Shown in pieces: positions 1-8,269 of a DNA stretch of 64,000 bases (the first letter of the stretch is position 1; the number at the start of each line of letters is the position of its first letter). Both the position numbers and the translations under genes were made by a program. The DNA lies in NCBI GenBank assembly GCA_964410105.1, contig CAYPFY010000003.1:180173-244172 (forward strand), written 5' to 3'. The DNA is from CAYPFY01 sp964410105. Lineage in GTDB: Bacteria; Bacteroidota; Ignavibacteria; UBA10030; SZUA-254. A model generated the notes under the pieces. The model saw only the letters and a list, made by a program, of their open reading frames with translations. It had not been told where the DNA came from and did no database searches.

Positions 1-357
1 CAATATCGGTTCCACCCCCCTGAGAATATTGCCGGGATGATATCCCGCGCCTGCATGGACTGCCATTCCGACGAGACCCGGTGGCCGTGGTACAGCTCGG
101 TCGCCCCCGTTTCCTGGTACCTTTCCCGCCATGTGGAGACCGGGAGAGAACGCCTGAACTTCTCTAGCTGGTCACAGCGGGAGAGGGGAGAGGAGGCTTA
201 TAAGCTGGGGGAAATGAGGGACTGGGTGGCCCGCGGCAAGATGCCTCTGAAATCCTATGTGAAGCTCCATCCTGAAGCCCGACTCTCTTCGTCGGAGATC
301 GACTCGCTCGTGGCCTGGATTGACGTTCAAAGAGGCTTTTACACGGATTCCCAATAA
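1..357 (+). CDS. Haem-binding domain protein (5' end outside window)
   Basis: The reading frame is open from base 1 to the TAA at 355-357, so the gene begins before the window. The visible 118 residues carry a CxxCH haem-attachment motif (C18, C21, H22 counted from base 1) followed by a TRWPWYS segment and a conserved PVSWYL stretch. This arrangement is typical of the small Haem_bd family of periplasmic c-type haem proteins. An ATG at 37 is internal, because the family has conserved residues before it. The missing N-terminus would be expected to hold a signal peptide or membrane anchor. The electron-transfer partner cannot be told from this window. Confidence 0.8.
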   Translation, partial: QYRFHPPENIAGMISRACMDCHSDETRWPWYSSVAPVSWYLSRHVETGRERLNFSSWSQRERGEEAYKLGEMRDWVARGKMPLKSYVKLHPEARLSSSEIDSLVAWIDVQRGFYTDSQ

Positions 358-485
358 AAAAAGGGCGGCCGGAGGCAGCCACCCTTAGGGATTGGGGATA
401 TGTAGCCCATTGCTTTGGAGATTTTCCCCACGTTCAAGGTAAGATTTTGCCCTCCCTGCTTCAAAGCGAATGTGTCCTGCGTCAT
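339..485 (-). CDS. Candidate 48-residue protein opposing the haem-binding gene
   Basis: An ATG at 485 on the minus strand follows a very strong ribosome binding site (GGGAGGGGG, seven bases upstream) and opens a 48-codon frame beginning MTQDTFALKQGGQNLTLNVG. No family is recognised. The last codons run through an intrinsic terminator (354-386) that reads on the same strand, so a transcript ending there would lack the stop codon; the true 3' end may differ or the frame may be shifted. A weak promoter-like TTTTTC, 17 bases, TAAAAT lies upstream on the minus strand. The call rests only on the ribosome binding site and the terminator. Confidence 0.3.
   Translation of the reverse strand: MTQDTFALKQGGQNLTLNVGKISKAMGYISPIPKGGCLRPPFFYWESV
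354..386 (-). terminator. Intrinsic terminator reading on the minus strand
   Basis: Arms 361-369 and 378-386 pair over nine positions with one C-A mismatch around an eight-base loop. On the minus strand the hairpin is followed by seven T residues; on the plus strand there is no T run. It therefore would stop leftward transcription coming from the otherwise geneless stretch to its right. Confidence 0.5.
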
Positions 486-585
486 ATTTTCGCCCCCTCC
501 CGCGGGACCACCCCCCTTAGGAGCGCAATTTTTGGGGAGTGAATTTTAGAGCCCAAATTTAATCGGAAAAACTGCGCAATCGGGC

Positions 586-615
586 TTGATAAAGGGGGAG
601 AGTCTTGAGTATTAT
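586..615 (+). promoter_or_regulatory. Possible promoter for the 716 gene
   Basis: TTGATA at 586-591 and TATTAT at 610-615 are separated by 18 bases. Transcription would begin about 95 bases before the GTG at 716. The rest of 486-715 holds no gene that I can support. Confidence 0.3.
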
Positions 616-715
616 GTCAAAGCATTCCGCCCCGCCTCAATTCCCTTGACATGCGTGGATCAGCCGGCACGGCTCTGAGGAAAAATCTCATGCGCTGATT
701 TGTGACGGAGATTGA

Positions 716-1246
716 GTGCCCGTTGACCAGCGGCATCGCACGAAGTATATTGGAAACTACGATCGGAATATGAACAGGAATGAATCGCACCATCCCGAGG
801 ATCTGACATCGGTCGATGGTATCATAAAGGCTCTCTACGAGTCCGTTTCGTTTTCTCCCGGGCGGCAGCCGAATTTTGAGCGCCTCCGGACCCTTTTTCA
901 TCCCGGCGGCAGGCTCGTCCCGCCAAGGGGGGAGAAGGATTCGGCGACTTCCGTCATGGACCTCGAGACCTTCATAGCGCGCTCGCGCGAGCATGTCGTC
1001 ATAAGCGGCCTGGAACGGAAAGGTTTCAGCGAAACGGAGGTCGCCCGGCGCACGCATTCCTTCGGGAATATCGCACACCTGTTCAGCACATACGAATCGC
1101 GCCACCTGCCGACGGATCCTGCTCCGATGCAACGCGGGATCAACAGCATACAGCTTCTGCGCGAGCAGGGGAGGTGGTGGGTGATCAGTATCGCCTGGGA
1201 CATCGAACGCCCCGGCAATCCGGTCCCGCGTCCCTATCTCACCTGA
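716..1246 (+). CDS. SnoaL/NTF2-like protein
   Basis: This 176-residue cytoplasmic protein looks like a member of the NTF2/SnoaL-like fold: a helical start with a LTSVDGIIKALYESVSF-type segment, a middle with short strands, and a closing WWVISIAWDIE strand typical of the family. Such proteins are small cone-shaped domains that bind ligands or act as isomerases or hydrolases; no catalytic residues can be assigned. A GGAG sequence five bases before the GTG at 716 supports that start, while an ATG at 770 would give a 158-residue alternative. The stop overlaps the start of the epimerase gene (TGATG), so the two are translationally coupled. Confidence 0.65.
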   Translation: MPVDQRHRTKYIGNYDRNMNRNESHHPEDLTSVDGIIKALYESVSFSPGRQPNFERLRTLFHPGGRLVPPRGEKDSATSVMDLETFIARSREHVVISGLERKGFSETEVARRTHSFGNIAHLFSTYESRHLPTDPAPMQRGINSIQLLREQGRWWVISIAWDIERPGNPVPRPYLT

Positions 1247-1887
1247 TGTCCCGCAAAATATTCGTCACCGGCGGGACAGGCTACGTTGGCAGGAGCCTCA
1301 TCCCCCTTCTTCTTGATCGCGGCCACGAGCTCACAGCGCTCGTCCGTGAGCGAGGCAGGTCCATACCCGGCTGTGAGAATGTCATCGGCGACGCGCTCAA
1401 TCCATCCTCCTATGACGGAAAGATTCTGCACGATACTTTCATCCACCTCGTCGGAGTTTCCCTTCCCGCGAGGCCGGTCCTCTTCCGGTCAGTCGATCTT
1501 CAATCGGCGCTCGTCGCCATCGAGGCGTCAGCGCTTGCCGGGATCCGCCACTTCATCTACGTGAGCGTCGCGCAGCCGGCGCCCGTCATGAAGGAGTACG
1601 TCAGCGCCCGCCGGGACGCAGAGACCGCCATCCGGGCGTCGGGGCTAAACGCCACCATCCTGCGTCCGTGGTACGTTCTCGGCCCGGGCCATCGCTGGCC
1701 GGCAGCGCTCCATCCCTTCTACTGGCTTCTTGAAAGATTTCCACCGACGGCCGACGGCGCCCGCCGGCTCGGCCTCGTCACGATCGGGCAAGTCTCAAGG
1801 ATCCTCGCCCTGGCCGTCGAAGATCCCGCCCGCGGAATCCGCATCCTTGACGTCGCGGCTATCCGGCGGGGGACCCTCCCGGCCTGA
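1246..1887 (+). CDS. NAD(P)-dependent epimerase / atypical SDR
   Basis: The 213-residue product begins with a Rossmann nucleotide-binding loop (VTGGTGYVG, residues 7-15), as in NmrA-like and other atypical short-chain dehydrogenases. A YVSVAQPAP segment and a later LRPWYVLGPG stretch match the strand and substrate-side loop that follow the cofactor site. The usual YxxxK catalytic pair is not evident, which is common in atypical members acting as NAD(P)-binding regulators or quinone/ubiquinone-associated proteins. The ATG at 1246 overlaps the stop of the preceding gene; a longer frame from 1174 is rejected because it would extend deep into that gene. The substrate is unknown. Confidence 0.75.
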   Translation: MSRKIFVTGGTGYVGRSLIPLLLDRGHELTALVRERGRSIPGCENVIGDALNPSSYDGKILHDTFIHLVGVSLPARPVLFRSVDLQSALVAIEASALAGIRHFIYVSVAQPAPVMKEYVSARRDAETAIRASGLNATILRPWYVLGPGHRWPAALHPFYWLLERFPPTADGARRLGLVTIGQVSRILALAVEDPARGIRILDVAAIRRGTLPA

Positions 1888-1900
1888 GGGGAACTTGAAA

Positions 1901-1929
1901 TTGAGCCGGGGGGTTTCTACCTTTAGACT
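1901..1929 (+). promoter_or_regulatory. Promoter for the tetR-efflux operon
   Basis: TTGAGC (1901-1906) and TAGACT (1924-1929) are 17 bases apart and lie about 25 bases before the regulator's ATG. A TetR repressor would be expected to act here on its own operon, but I do not see a clear long palindrome. Confidence 0.4.
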
Positions 1930-1952
1930 ATTCGGGTCAAAGAGTCGAAAGC

Positions 1953-2636
1953 ATGAAAGCGTCCGCCCTTTCCGGGGAAACTCCGCCCAGCGTCACCAAA
2001 GCTAATATCCTCGATGCCGCCGAACGCCGGTTCGCGCAGTACGGCCTCTCGAAGGTGACGATGGACGAGATCGCGCGCGATGTGGGTCTCGGGAAGACAT
2101 CGCTCTATTATTACTTTCCAACCAAGGAAAGCCTCTTCAGGGCAGTCCTCGTGCGTGAGCACGCGGAGTTCATCGACTCCGTTGCGGCCATGATGGCCGC
2201 CGAGGCGTCCGCCCGTTCCAAGCTGAGACGCTTCCTGAACGAGCGATTTGAGTATTTTCTGAGGTTCGTCAACCTCCATATTCTTGATCTCAGAATGTCG
2301 GAAAAGATGAAGCCCCTGGTGAGGGGGATGTTCGACGATATCGCGGCCCAGGATCTGAGGATGCTCCAGCGCGCGGTCGAGGAGGGAAAATCCCGGGGAG
2401 AATTCCGTGTCGAGTCAGCCGCTAAAACTGCCGAGGGGATCCTGCACCTTATGCAGGGGCTCCGCATGCGCTTCATCCGGACGATGGATGGACCGTCGGT
2501 TGAGCCGGATCAGCGGGAAAAGCTCCGGGCGGAATTCTCGATGATCGCCGAACTTATCCTTCGCGGGCTCTGCCACAGGGATGTGAAGAAGCGTGACAAT
2601 GGATCCCGCACGCCCCACCACCAGCACCGGCTCTGA
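1953..2636 (+). CDS. TetR/AcrR family transcriptional regulator
   Basis: The 227-residue protein has the TetR DNA-binding domain in residues 15-62, with the recognition helix region GLGKTSLYYYFPTKE at 45-59. The rest is a helical ligand-binding and dimerisation domain that is not conserved between family members. It is the first gene of a four-gene run with a membrane fusion protein, an RND permease and a TolC-like channel, so it most probably represses this efflux operon until a pump substrate binds. The C-terminal tail is basic and ends nine bases before the next gene. The inducer is unknown. Confidence 0.88.
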   Translation: MKASALSGETPPSVTKANILDAAERRFAQYGLSKVTMDEIARDVGLGKTSLYYYFPTKESLFRAVLVREHAEFIDSVAAMMAAEASARSKLRRFLNERFEYFLRFVNLHILDLRMSEKMKPLVRGMFDDIAAQDLRMLQRAVEEGKSRGEFRVESAAKTAEGILHLMQGLRMRFIRTMDGPSVEPDQREKLRAEFSMIAELILRGLCHRDVKKRDNGSRTPHHQHRL

Positions 2637-2645
2637 GCCACACAC

Positions 2646-3695
2646 ATGAAACGATCGACGCTCTATGCTTCGCTAGCCACCGCGGTCCTCCTTGTCGGCC
2701 TGATCGCATGGAAGATCGCCGCAGGAAATTCTGCGGCCGATCCGCGGCGGGCCAGTGCGCCCATCGTCAAAACCGAGCTTCCCCGCCGGGAATCTGTCCG
2801 CTATACGCTGAAATTCACCGGAGACGTCCTCCCGACCCAGCAGGCCAATATTTATTCAAAAGTGAACGGCAATCTCGAACGGATCCATGTCGATATGGGG
2901 ATGGCCGTGAGGAAGGGCCAGCTCCTCGCTCTCATCGACACCACGGAGCTTTCGCAGCAGTACCAGCAGGCCTCCGCCACCTCAAAAAACGCACAACTCG
3001 TTTTCGAAAGGACCAAGGAACTGGCGGCCCAGAATCTTGTCGCCAAGCAGGACCTGGATAATGCCGATGCGGCGATGAAAGTGGCCCTCGCCAATGAGGA
3101 TAACGCCCGCACACGGCTCGAGTATGCCCGCATCAGGGCGCCGTTCGCCGGGATTATCACCCGCAGATACCTCGATCCCGGGGCGAACGTGACCTCGAAT
3201 ACGACGACGCTCTTCACGCTGATGGACCTCGATGCGATGAAAGTCATCGTCAGCGTCCTCGAAAAGGACATCCCCTCGGTGAAGGCGGGAATCAAGGCGT
3301 CGGTCGGGGTGGATGCATTTCCCGGAAGACAATTCAACGGCGCGATCACCCGGCTGAGCGAGGCGGTCGATCTTTCAACGAGGACCATGGCCGTGCAGAT
3401 TGATATCCCGAACGGGGACCACATGCTCAAACCGGGCATGTTTGCCGCCGTCATAATTTTCATCGCTGAACACAAGAATGCCGTCACGATCCCGACCCAG
3501 GCGATTCAAAAGGACGATAAGGGGATGTTCGTCTACGTCGTGGACGGAAAAACGGCACGCAGGAGAGATATCGTCACAGGCAGCGAGCAGGATTCACGGA
3601 CGGAAATCGTCCAGGGGCTTTCCGGCGATGAGCCTCTGGTCAGCGTCGGGCAGCAATTCGTGAAGGACGGCTCTCCCGTCACCATACAGCAATAG
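2646..3695 (+). CDS. RND efflux periplasmic adaptor (membrane fusion protein)
   Basis: This 349-residue protein is the periplasmic adaptor that joins an inner-membrane RND pump to a TolC channel. Residues 8-25 form a membrane anchor or uncleaved signal. A lipoyl-like barrel-sandwich half follows (GDVLPTQQANIYSKVNG near 60), then a coiled-coil hairpin of about 60 residues, the second lipoyl half (RIRAPFAGIITRRYLDPGA) and a beta-barrel and membrane-proximal domain. There is no lipobox cysteine, so it is probably anchored by its N-terminal helix. It sits between the TetR gene and the pump gene, eight bases before the pump start, and is clearly co-transcribed. Confidence 0.92.
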   Translation: MKRSTLYASLATAVLLVGLIAWKIAAGNSAADPRRASAPIVKTELPRRESVRYTLKFTGDVLPTQQANIYSKVNGNLERIHVDMGMAVRKGQLLALIDTTELSQQYQQASATSKNAQLVFERTKELAAQNLVAKQDLDNADAAMKVALANEDNARTRLEYARIRAPFAGIITRRYLDPGANVTSNTTTLFTLMDLDAMKVIVSVLEKDIPSVKAGIKASVGVDAFPGRQFNGAITRLSEAVDLSTRTMAVQIDIPNGDHMLKPGMFAAVIIFIAEHKNAVTIPTQAIQKDDKGMFVYVVDGKTARRRDIVTGSEQDSRTEIVQGLSGDEPLVSVGQQFVKDGSPVTIQQ

Positions 3696-3702
3696 CCCGC
3701 CC

Positions 3703-6700
3703 ATGTGGCTCACCAGACTCGCGCTCCGGTATCCGATCTCCACCTCCCTTTTCGCCATCACCATCGTGGTCCTGGGATTCGTCTCGTTCCAGCAGCTCCC
3801 GGTCGACCTCCTCCCGAACATCTCCGTCCCCGTCGTGAGCACGATTACGTTCTATTCCGGCGCGGGGCCGCTCGACATGGAACAGGCGGTGACCGTCTTC
3901 GTCGAGCGGGGGGTGAGCTCAGTCAACGATGTCGACTACGTGCAGTCCTCAACGCGTGAAGGGATATCGCAGGTGAGGATCAACTTCAACTGGAACGCCA
4001 ATCTCGATGTCGGGCTGGTGGACGTCGTCCAGCGCGTGAACCGCATCCTTAACCAGCTCCCGACAGGCGTCTCCCAGCCCATCGTCCTGCGATTCGACCT
4101 GACGAATATCCCGGTCTGCAATATCGCCGTGTCCGGGAATCTGGATGAACGGGACCTCTATGACCTCGGGCTCAATGTCATCGAACCGCAGGTCGAACAT
4201 CTCCCGGGTGTAGCTTCCGCCCAGGTCCTGGGGGGGCGCATACGGGAGATCCATGTGACCCTCGACCGCAACCGCATCCAGGCGCTCCAGCTTCCGGTGC
4301 AGGATGTGCTTTCCGCCGTCGCCAATTCGAACCTTATAATCCCCTCGGGTGATCTGAAGACCGGCAAATTCGATTACTCGCTCAAGACCGAAAGCAGGTT
4401 CAATGTCGTCAAACCCATAGAGGACATCGTCGTCAAGATACGACAGGGGGTTCCGATACGCATAAGGGACATCGGCTCCGTCGAGGATAGCTACCAGGAA
4501 CAGACGGAAATCATCCGCATCAACGGGAAGCCTGGTCTCACGCTCAGGGTCCAGAAGCTCGCCAATGCGAATACGATCGAAGTCGTCGACAATGTGGTGC
4601 GGGCCATCCCTAAACTCACCGGCATCCCCGAGGGCGTCAAGATGACGCTCTCTTTCGACCAGTCGATGTACATCCGGCAGACCATCTCCGGGCTCCAGAG
4701 GGAAGCCTTCCTCGGGGCGATCCTGGCCATGCTCATCATCCTTTTCTTCCTCCGGAACATGAGGGGGACGCTGATCATCATCGTCGCGATCCCGCTCTCG
4801 ATTCTGCTCGCATTCATCTTCTTCCGGTTCGGGAATGTCACCCTCAATATCATGACCTTCGGGGGGCTCGCTCTCGCCGTCGGCCGGCTCGTCGACGATT
4901 CGATCGTCGAACTGGAGGCCATCTCGCGACACTATAACAAGCGCAAGGACGGTCAGTCGAAACTGCAGGCGACTCTGGATGCCGCCAAAGAGGTCGCATC
5001 GCCGATCTTTGTCTCGACCCTCACGACCGTCATCGTGTTCCTCCCCATCGTCTTTCTTTCCGGGATCGCAAAGCTGCTGTTCATCCCGCTCACGATTACG
5101 ATCGCGGTCGCGCTCTTCGGCTCGTTTTTCGTCTCAAGGACCGTCACCCCTCTGCTCTGCCTGAAGTATCTTCCCCCGGAGCGGCTCCTTGACCGCAAGT
5201 CTCCAAAACTTGCGGACCGGATGCGGGCGCGCTCGACGGATTTCGTCGCATGGCTCGACGACTGGTACGCCCGGCGGCTCGGGTGGACTCTCGGTCACCG
5301 AAAGACCATCATCCTCGGCATCCTCGGGCTCGTCCTCCTCAGCGCGGGGCTCCTCTGGGTCATCGGCACCGAGTTCTTCCCCGATCAGGACGAGGGGCAG
5401 TTCACCCTCAACGTCAAGCTTCCCGTGGGAACCCGCGCCGAAGAGACCGAGAAATTCGTCCGGCAGGTGGAATCCGTTCTCGATCAGAATATTCCCGAGA
5501 TCCAGGCGATGATTACCGATATCGGCGTCCCCTCGGCCCGCGGCGGCAACACTTTTGGCAGAAATTCCGGAAGCCACGCCGCGAATATCCAGGTCGCGCT
5601 CGTCCCTCCCGAGGACCGGAAAAGATCCGTCTTTCAAATAATCAAGGATATCCGCCCGCATATCGCCACCATCCCCGGAGCGAGCATCTTCGTCTCCCCC
5701 GGAGGGATACTGAGATTCCTTCTCAATTTTGGCTCCAACGCCCCCATAGACGTGGAGATCCGCGGATTTGACCTCGACGCAGGATCCCGGCTGGCTAAGA
5801 CCATCACCTCGGCCGTCCGGTCCACCCCGGGGGCAACCGACGTGCAGTCGAGCAGGGAGGATAATCTGCCGGAGCTGCGCGTGAAGATCGACCGCGACAA
5901 GGCCGGAGTCCTCGGCATCAATGTGGCGCAGATATCCAACACGATCAATACGTGCATCAACGGCTCCGTCGCCTCCCTCTATACGGATCCAGTGAACGGA
6001 AATCAATACAACATCCTCGTCCGGCTGAGCGCGGACTACAGGTCAAATGTGAATGACCTTAGCAACCTCGTTCTCACGAGCTCCGATGGCGGCCAGGTTC
6101 TCCTCCGTAATATCGCCACGATCGAGAAGGCGAACGCCCCTGTCCAGATCGACCGGAAATACCAGCAGCGGCTCATCGACGTCAGCGCCAATGTCTCCGG
6201 CCGCGACCTCGGGAGCGTCGCCGCCGATATCAGGTCGCAGCTCGACACTCTGACCCTGCCGCCGGGATTTGAAGTGAAACTGGGCGGAAATGTCGAGCAG
6301 CAAAGGAAAACCTTCCGGGATCTGCTTCTCGCCTTCGCCCTCGCCATCCTGCTCGTCTACGTGGTCATGGCCTCCCAGTTCCAGTCGCTGATCGATCCTT
6401 TCATCATCATGTTCACGGTGCCCCTCGGCATCATCGGAGTCTTCTGGACCCTGTTCCTCACAGGCACAACTCTCTCGGTGACCTCTTTTCAGGGGATCAT
6501 CGTGATGGTGGGGATCGTCGTGAGCAACGGGATTCTCCTGGTCGATTATACGAATCACCTGAGGATGCGCGGCGTCGAGCTCCATGAAGCCATCGTCCGC
6601 GCGGGCATCACGAGGCTGAAGCCGATCCTGATGACGTCGATCGCGACCGTGCTGGGATTGATCCCCATGGCTCTGGGCCTGGGGGGCGAGTCTACCCAGG

Positions 6701-6864
6701 CTCCCCTCGCCATCGCGGTGATCGGCGGCCTGACCGTTTCCACAGGCCTGACGCTGTTTTTCATCCCGGTCCTCTATGCGCTCTTTGAAGAGAAGTTCCG
6801 GCGGGAGCTTCTTCCTGCCGAGGCGGCGATGGAACCGGCCGTCGAGCGGGAGGCGGTCCTGTGA
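3703..6864 (+). CDS. RND efflux pump permease (AcrB/HAE1 type)
   Basis: The 1053-residue length is normal for hydrophobe/amphiphile RND pumps that export drugs, dyes or lipids using the proton gradient. There are twelve predicted membrane segments in the usual 1+5+1+5 layout with two large periplasmic loops (about residues 30-335 and 560-865). The paired aspartates of the proton relay are present in segment four (LVDDS, D398 and D399). The start MWLTRLALRYPISTSLFA is the classical N-terminus. The end overlaps the next gene by four bases (GTGA), which couples pump and channel synthesis. The substrate cannot be deduced. Confidence 0.95.
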   Translation: MWLTRLALRYPISTSLFAITIVVLGFVSFQQLPVDLLPNISVPVVSTITFYSGAGPLDMEQAVTVFVERGVSSVNDVDYVQSSTREGISQVRINFNWNANLDVGLVDVVQRVNRILNQLPTGVSQPIVLRFDLTNIPVCNIAVSGNLDERDLYDLGLNVIEPQVEHLPGVASAQVLGGRIREIHVTLDRNRIQALQLPVQDVLSAVANSNLIIPSGDLKTGKFDYSLKTESRFNVVKPIEDIVVKIRQGVPIRIRDIGSVEDSYQEQTEIIRINGKPGLTLRVQKLANANTIEVVDNVVRAIPKLTGIPEGVKMTLSFDQSMYIRQTISGLQREAFLGAILAMLIILFFLRNMRGTLIIIVAIPLSILLAFIFFRFGNVTLNIMTFGGLALAVGRLVDDSIVELEAISRHYNKRKDGQSKLQATLDAAKEVASPIFVSTLTTVIVFLPIVFLSGIAKLLFIPLTITIAVALFGSFFVSRTVTPLLCLKYLPPERLLDRKSPKLADRMRARSTDFVAWLDDWYARRLGWTLGHRKTIILGILGLVLLSAGLLWVIGTEFFPDQDEGQFTLNVKLPVGTRAEETEKFVRQVESVLDQNIPEIQAMITDIGVPSARGGNTFGRNSGSHAANIQVALVPPEDRKRSVFQIIKDIRPHIATIPGASIFVSPGGILRFLLNFGSNAPIDVEIRGFDLDAGSRLAKTITSAVRSTPGATDVQSSREDNLPELRVKIDRDKAGVLGINVAQISNTINTCINGSVASLYTDPVNGNQYNILVRLSADYRSNVNDLSNLVLTSSDGGQVLLRNIATIEKANAPVQIDRKYQQRLIDVSANVSGRDLGSVAADIRSQLDTLTLPPGFEVKLGGNVEQQRKTFRDLLLAFALAILLVYVVMASQFQSLIDPFIIMFTVPLGIIGVFWTLFLTGTTLSVTSFQGIIVMVGIVVSNGILLVDYTNHLRMRGVELHEAIVRAGITRLKPILMTSIATVLGLIPMALGLGGESTQAPLAIAVIGGLTVSTGLTLFFIPVLYALFEEKFRRELLPAEAAMEPAVEREAVL

Positions 6865-8153
6865 AGGCCCTTGTCGCCGCGGCATTCTGCGCTTTCGTCT
6901 CGCATCGGTGTCTATCCCAGGAAGAAATGAAGATCGAGGCGCTTTCACTCGAGCAGGCGGTCGGAATCGCGCTCGGACATAACCCCGCCCTCCGGGCGGC
7001 GGCCGCCAACCTGCACTCCGCCTCGTCCGGGCGCACGCAGGCCGCCGCATCCTATTACCCGTCCCTCACCGCGACGGCCACCCTCTCCCGTACCGATGGG
7101 GCGTTTGTTTTCAATCCCGACTTCCCGCCCCGGATACAGACGTATAACAACTATTCGGTGGGGCTTCAGGTCACTCAGACCATCTTCGATTTCGGAAAGA
7201 CATGGAGCAGGGTCTCGGCGAACGGCGGACTCGTCGACGCTGCGGAATCGGACGCCAGGGGGGTCCGGGAAACGGTGACGCTTAATGCCCAGCTTGCCTA
7301 TTTCGGCTACATGCAGGCCCGGCAGGCGCTCGGCGCAAACCTGGAGTCGGTCGACCGGGCGACGACGCATCTCAAGGAGGCGAAGGCCTTCTATTCCGTC
7401 GGACGCCGGGCCCAGCTCGACGTGACCCGCTCGGAAGTCGACCTGGCCAACGCGGAGGTGAACCTCATCGGTGCCCGCAACCAACTCAGGCTCGCAAAAC
7501 TCCAGCTCGATAATGCCATGGGGATCCATGCTCCGGGCTCCGGCGATTACACCGTGCAGGACTCCTTCGATCTAAAACCTTTCGCGCTCCCGTTCGATTC
7601 GGTGAAATCGGTCATGTTTGCCGTCCGGCCCGAGCTTGCCGCCGCCCGGTCGCGCGTCGATGCGAACAGGTCCCTCGTGACCGCGGCGTGGGCCCAGCAT
7701 CTTCCCACCATTTCCGGCTTCGGCACATGGACATGGAGCGCGTTCGAGTTTCCGCTCTTCAGCAGAGGGAATGCCGGGGTTACCCTGAGCCTGCCGATTT
7801 TCCAGGGCTTCAGCATCAGCGCTCAGGTAGAACAGGCCCAGGCAAGTGCCGATGTCGCACAGGCAGATTTCGACGCCCTGACCGAGTCGCTCCTGCTTGA
7901 AGCCGAGCAGAATTTCTCTGACTTTCAGGAGGCGCGGGAACGGATCGGCGCAGCCTCAAAACTGCTCGATCAGGCAGGCCAGGGCCTCAATCTTGCCGAA
8001 AAGCAATACGCGGCGGGCGTGGGTTCCGCGATCGAAGTTTCCGATGCGCAGCTTTCGCTCACCAACGCGCGGTTGACGCGCATACAGGCTCTGCACGACT
8101 ATAACAGCTCCCTCGCCCGGCTGAAAAGATCCATGGGCGTCCTCGCCCCATAG
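6861..8153 (+). CDS. TolC-family outer-membrane efflux channel
   Basis: The 430-residue protein has a signal peptide (residues 1-20) and two outer-membrane efflux protein repeats, each with long coiled-coil stretches (around residues 120-210 and 330-420), as in TolC. Trimers of this family form the outer-membrane and periplasmic tunnel of tripartite pumps. The GTG start at 6861 overlaps the stop of the RND gene and is the only start that leaves a full signal peptide. It completes the tetR-adaptor-pump-channel operon. No terminator with a T run is seen after it. Confidence 0.92.
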   Translation: MKALVAAAFCAFVSHRCLSQEEMKIEALSLEQAVGIALGHNPALRAAAANLHSASSGRTQAAASYYPSLTATATLSRTDGAFVFNPDFPPRIQTYNNYSVGLQVTQTIFDFGKTWSRVSANGGLVDAAESDARGVRETVTLNAQLAYFGYMQARQALGANLESVDRATTHLKEAKAFYSVGRRAQLDVTRSEVDLANAEVNLIGARNQLRLAKLQLDNAMGIHAPGSGDYTVQDSFDLKPFALPFDSVKSVMFAVRPELAAARSRVDANRSLVTAAWAQHLPTISGFGTWTWSAFEFPLFSRGNAGVTLSLPIFQGFSISAQVEQAQASADVAQADFDALTESLLLEAEQNFSDFQEARERIGAASKLLDQAGQGLNLAEKQYAAGVGSAIEVSDAQLSLTNARLTRIQALHDYNSSLARLKRSMGVLAP

Positions 8154-8211
8154 GTCCCCGACTTTACAGCGTATTCCCTCCGGTTTCTGCGGCCGCTTCC
8201 CGGGGAAATCG

Positions 8212-8240
8212 TTGCAATTCACGGGCAATCCGCTTATATT
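8212..8240 (+). promoter_or_regulatory. Promoter for the envelope gene run
   Basis: TTGCAA (8212-8217) and TATATT (8235-8240) are separated by exactly 17 bases. Transcription would start near 8247, about 23 bases before the TTG start codon at 8270. It is the first readable promoter of the long co-directional run that reaches cstA. Confidence 0.65.
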
Positions 8241-8269
8241 GAATAAAAATTTTTCGGGACTCCTCGCTA

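Noticed and set aside
3949..4932. Long antisense frames across the RND gene (also at 5134-6006 and 6043-7050)
   Set aside because: High GC lengthens open frames opposite real genes; these have no family similarity and no ribosome binding site.
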